A DNA stretch of 7,578 nucleotides from Lachnospiraceae bacterium. Its GTDB lineage: Bacteria > Bacillota > Clostridia > Lachnospirales > Lachnospiraceae. The DNA lies in contig JAAVAF010000033.1 of the NCBI GenBank assembly GCA_014804225.1, forward strand, positions 16,410 to 23,987. Reading direction: 5' to 3'. Below, in pieces: positions 6,404 to 7,578 of the stretch (positions within the stretch are counted from its first letter, which is position 1; each line of letters starts with the position of its first letter). The notes below the pieces were generated by a model, which saw only the letters and a list, made by a program, of their open reading frames with translations, made no database searches and was not told the DNA's origin. The position numbers and the translations under genes are program-made.

Positions 6404-6420
6404 TCTAAACCGCTTTTTTT
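6388..6420 (+). terminator. Intrinsic terminator overlapping the GGDEF gene end
   Basis: AAGCGGTTTAGA (6388-6399) and TCTAAACCGCTT (6404-6415) are perfect 12-base arms around a GTAA loop, followed by a T run to 6420. The left arm encodes the last residues (SGLE) and the TAA stop codon lies in the loop. On the minus strand the stem is followed by GCTATTTCC, so it acts mainly on plus-strand transcripts. Confidence 0.93.
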
Positions 6421-6431
6421 ATTCAATAAGG

Positions 6432-6538
6432 CGACTCGCGTAGCGTGTCGACGTTTGATGCACACGCCGATGCAGAGGAAATATGCCACTGAAGTGGCGC
6501 ATCGGCGGCGCGCGAGTAGGGAAAGCTTTCCCTACTCG
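6432..6538. repeat. Dense nested-hairpin intergenic element
   Basis: About 107 bases in which most positions can pair. CGAC-T-CGC-GTA-GCG-T-GTCG (6432-6450) is a local hairpin. GCGTGT (6443-6448) pairs with ACACGC (6462-6467). CGCCGATGC (6465-6473) pairs with GCATCGGCG (6499-6507), enclosing GCCAC-TGAA-GTGGC (6485-6498). ACTCGCG (6434-6440) can pair with CGCGAGT (6511-6517), closing the whole structure. Some of these pairings exclude each other. A 26-base palindrome follows at 6513-6538. The GC content is higher than in the neighbouring spacers. It lies between the terminator of the GGDEF gene and the end of the convergent transporter gene. It looks like a REP-type mobile palindromic element or a structured RNA; I see no coding sequence in it. 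Confidence 0.6.
6513..6538. repeat. Perfect 26-base palindrome after the transporter stop codon
   Basis: CGAGTAGGGAAAG (6513-6525) is followed directly by its reverse complement CTTTCCCTACTCG (6526-6538). It ends 3 bases before the minus-strand stop codon (6542-6544), where a terminator for the transporter would be expected. On the minus strand it is followed by CGCGCC rather than T residues, so it is not a standard intrinsic terminator for that gene. On the plus strand ATTTTATA follows, a weak tail. Confidence 0.75.
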
Positions 6539-6541
6539 ATT

Positions 6542-7578
6542 TTATATGTAATGATAATCGTTTCCCTTTTTGACGAAGAAGAAAATCGTTACGATCAAGG
6601 CGAGCGCTTCCGCGGCTACAACCGAAAGCCAGATACCGTCGAGTTCAAACAACAGCGGCAATATCAATACAGCAGCAATTTGAAACAGCAACGTCCGCAA
6701 AAAAGAAATTGTGGCGGATACGACACCGTTTCCGAGTGCCGTGAAAAAGGCAGAGGCAAAGATGTTGAGACCCATCATCAGATATGACAATGCATACAGA
6801 CAAAGTCCGCGTCTGGTCAGTGCAGTCAGGTCCGCATCATAGCCCACAAAAATTCGCGCAAGCGGCTGTGAGGTCACAATCGCGATGGCGGTCAAAAGCA
6901 CATTCCAAAGCGTGATCAAACAAAGGCTTTTTCGAAACAGCCCTTTTAATTCCGCATGATTACCAGCTCCGTAATGGTAGCCGATCACAGGAGCGCTGCC
7001 GATGGAGTAGCCGATAAAGATTGCAGCGAAAATAAAGCTTACATACATAATGACGCCGTATGCGGCGATACCGTCCTCGCCGATATAGCGCATGAGCTGA
7101 AAGTTGTATAAGATATTAACCAAGGACATGGAAATATTGGTCATCAGCTCCGAAGAACCGTTGATACAGGTTTTTAACATGATGTTTGCATCTGTTTTTG
7201 TTTTTACCAGTTTCAGTAGGCTTGTGTTTGGTCTGAAAAAATAAATCAGTGGGATTAGTCCGCCAACCAGTTGACTGGCGGCGGTAGCTGCGGCGGCGCC
7301 GACAATTCCCCATTGGAATATCGCGATAAAAATAAAATCAAGGAGCATATTGGCAACGCCCGCGGCGATGGTAACGGCAAGTCCAAGTTTTGGGCGCTCT
7401 GCGGTGACCAAAAAGCTTTGAAAGACATTTTGCAGCATAAACGCTGTCAGCGCACATAAAATAATGCGTCCGTAAATAACGCAATTGTCAAGCATCTCCC
7501 CCTCTGCGCCAAATGCGGCGGCAATCGGCCGCAGTGTGATTAGACCGATGAAAGTGAGCACAATACCGCATCCGATGA
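6542..7578 (-). CDS. MATE family efflux transporter, C-terminal part
   Basis: The frame is open from the window edge to the TAA at 6542-6544, giving about 345 C-terminal residues; the GTG at 7561 lies within the protein (IGCGI precedes it). Ten hydrophobic segments are visible, fitting helices 3 to 12 of the 12-helix MATE fold, so about 100 residues are missing. Features include FLVTAERPKLGLAVTIAAG and NMLLDFIFI in the first half, then GSSELMTNISMSLVNILYN at the start of the second half, followed by IGSAPVIGYHYGAGN, a MATE hallmark. Such proteins sit in the cytoplasmic membrane and export drugs, dyes or metabolites in exchange for Na+ or H+. The sequence style resembles the MepA-like branch, but I cannot fix the substrate. 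The C-terminus (KKGNDYHYI) is complete. The gene is convergent with the GGDEF gene, with the structured element between them. Confidence 0.9.
   Translation of the reverse strand, partial: IGCGIVLTFIGLITLRPIAAAFGAEGEMLDNCVIYGRIILCALTAFMLQNVFQSFLVTAERPKLGLAVTIAAGVANMLLDFIFIAIFQWGIVGAAAATAASQLVGGLIPLIYFFRPNTSLLKLVKTKTDANIMLKTCINGSSELMTNISMSLVNILYNFQLMRYIGEDGIAAYGVIMYVSFIFAAIFIGYSIGSAPVIGYHYGAGNHAELKGLFRKSLCLITLWNVLLTAIAIVTSQPLARIFVGYDADLTALTRRGLCLYALSYLMMGLNIFASAFFTALGNGVVSATISFLRTLLFQIAAVLILPLLFELDGIWLSVVAAEALALIVTIFFFVKKGNDYHYI

Noticed and set aside
6307..6489. Minus-strand 60-residue open frame starting in the structured element (MAYFLCIGVCIKRRHATRV...)
   Set aside because: Most of it lies antisense to the end of the GGDEF gene and across its terminator, it lacks a ribosome site, and its first part comes from hairpin DNA. 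It is probably a by-product of the repeat element.
6455..6787. Plus-strand 110-residue open frame
   Set aside because: It runs through the structured element and then antisense to the transporter gene, with a Gln/Arg-rich translation typical of a reversed membrane-protein frame.

Overview
The window looks like chromosomal DNA from an anaerobic Firmicute of the class Clostridia, most likely a Lachnospiraceae-type gut bacterium. The grounds are Gram-positive style Shine-Dalgarno sites (AGGGAGGAG, AAGGGA), moderate GC with AT-rich intergenic regions, a secreted coiled-coil NlpC/P60 hydrolase, a trigger-factor-like exported prolyl isomerase, and a small Lys-rich membrane protein resembling unannotated proteins I associate with that family. 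This placement is inference from protein style, not a database result.

Layout: (1) 1-1215, plus strand: the 3' part of a PTS_EIIC_2-type membrane permease, followed after 32 bp by a histidine-phosphatase (phosphoglycerate-mutase-like) gene, probably one transcript. (2) 1216-1336: a long near-perfect palindrome and then a GC-rich hairpin with a T-rich tail, between convergent genes. (3) 1337-1813, minus strand: a small membrane-anchored protein of unknown function. (4) 1814-1998: a divergent promoter region with a short dyad lying between the two promoters. (5) 1999-4483, plus strand: a two-gene unit encoding an exported trigger-factor/FKBP-like prolyl isomerase and a secreted PcsB/CwlO-like NlpC/P60 peptidoglycan hydrolase. 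(6) 4484-4633: promoter region with an inverted repeat over the -10 element. (7) 4634-6403, plus strand: a soluble diguanylate cyclase with PAS-like input, a canonical GGDEF active site and a C-terminal GAF-like region, ending in an intrinsic terminator whose left arm is coding. (8) 6421-6541: a densely structured intergenic element made of several nested hairpins. (9) 6542-7578, minus strand: the C-terminal three quarters of a MATE-family efflux transporter, running off the window.

The genes do not form one obvious pathway. The clearest functional pairing is the exported foldase with the cell-wall hydrolase, which may be its client. I see no tRNA, rRNA, CRISPR, transposase or phage gene, and no clearly new multi-gene system. 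The most unusual material is the intergenic structured DNA at 1262-1333 and 6432-6538, the exported trigger-factor-like protein and the uncharacterised membrane protein. No gene-free stretch exceeds 300 bases.
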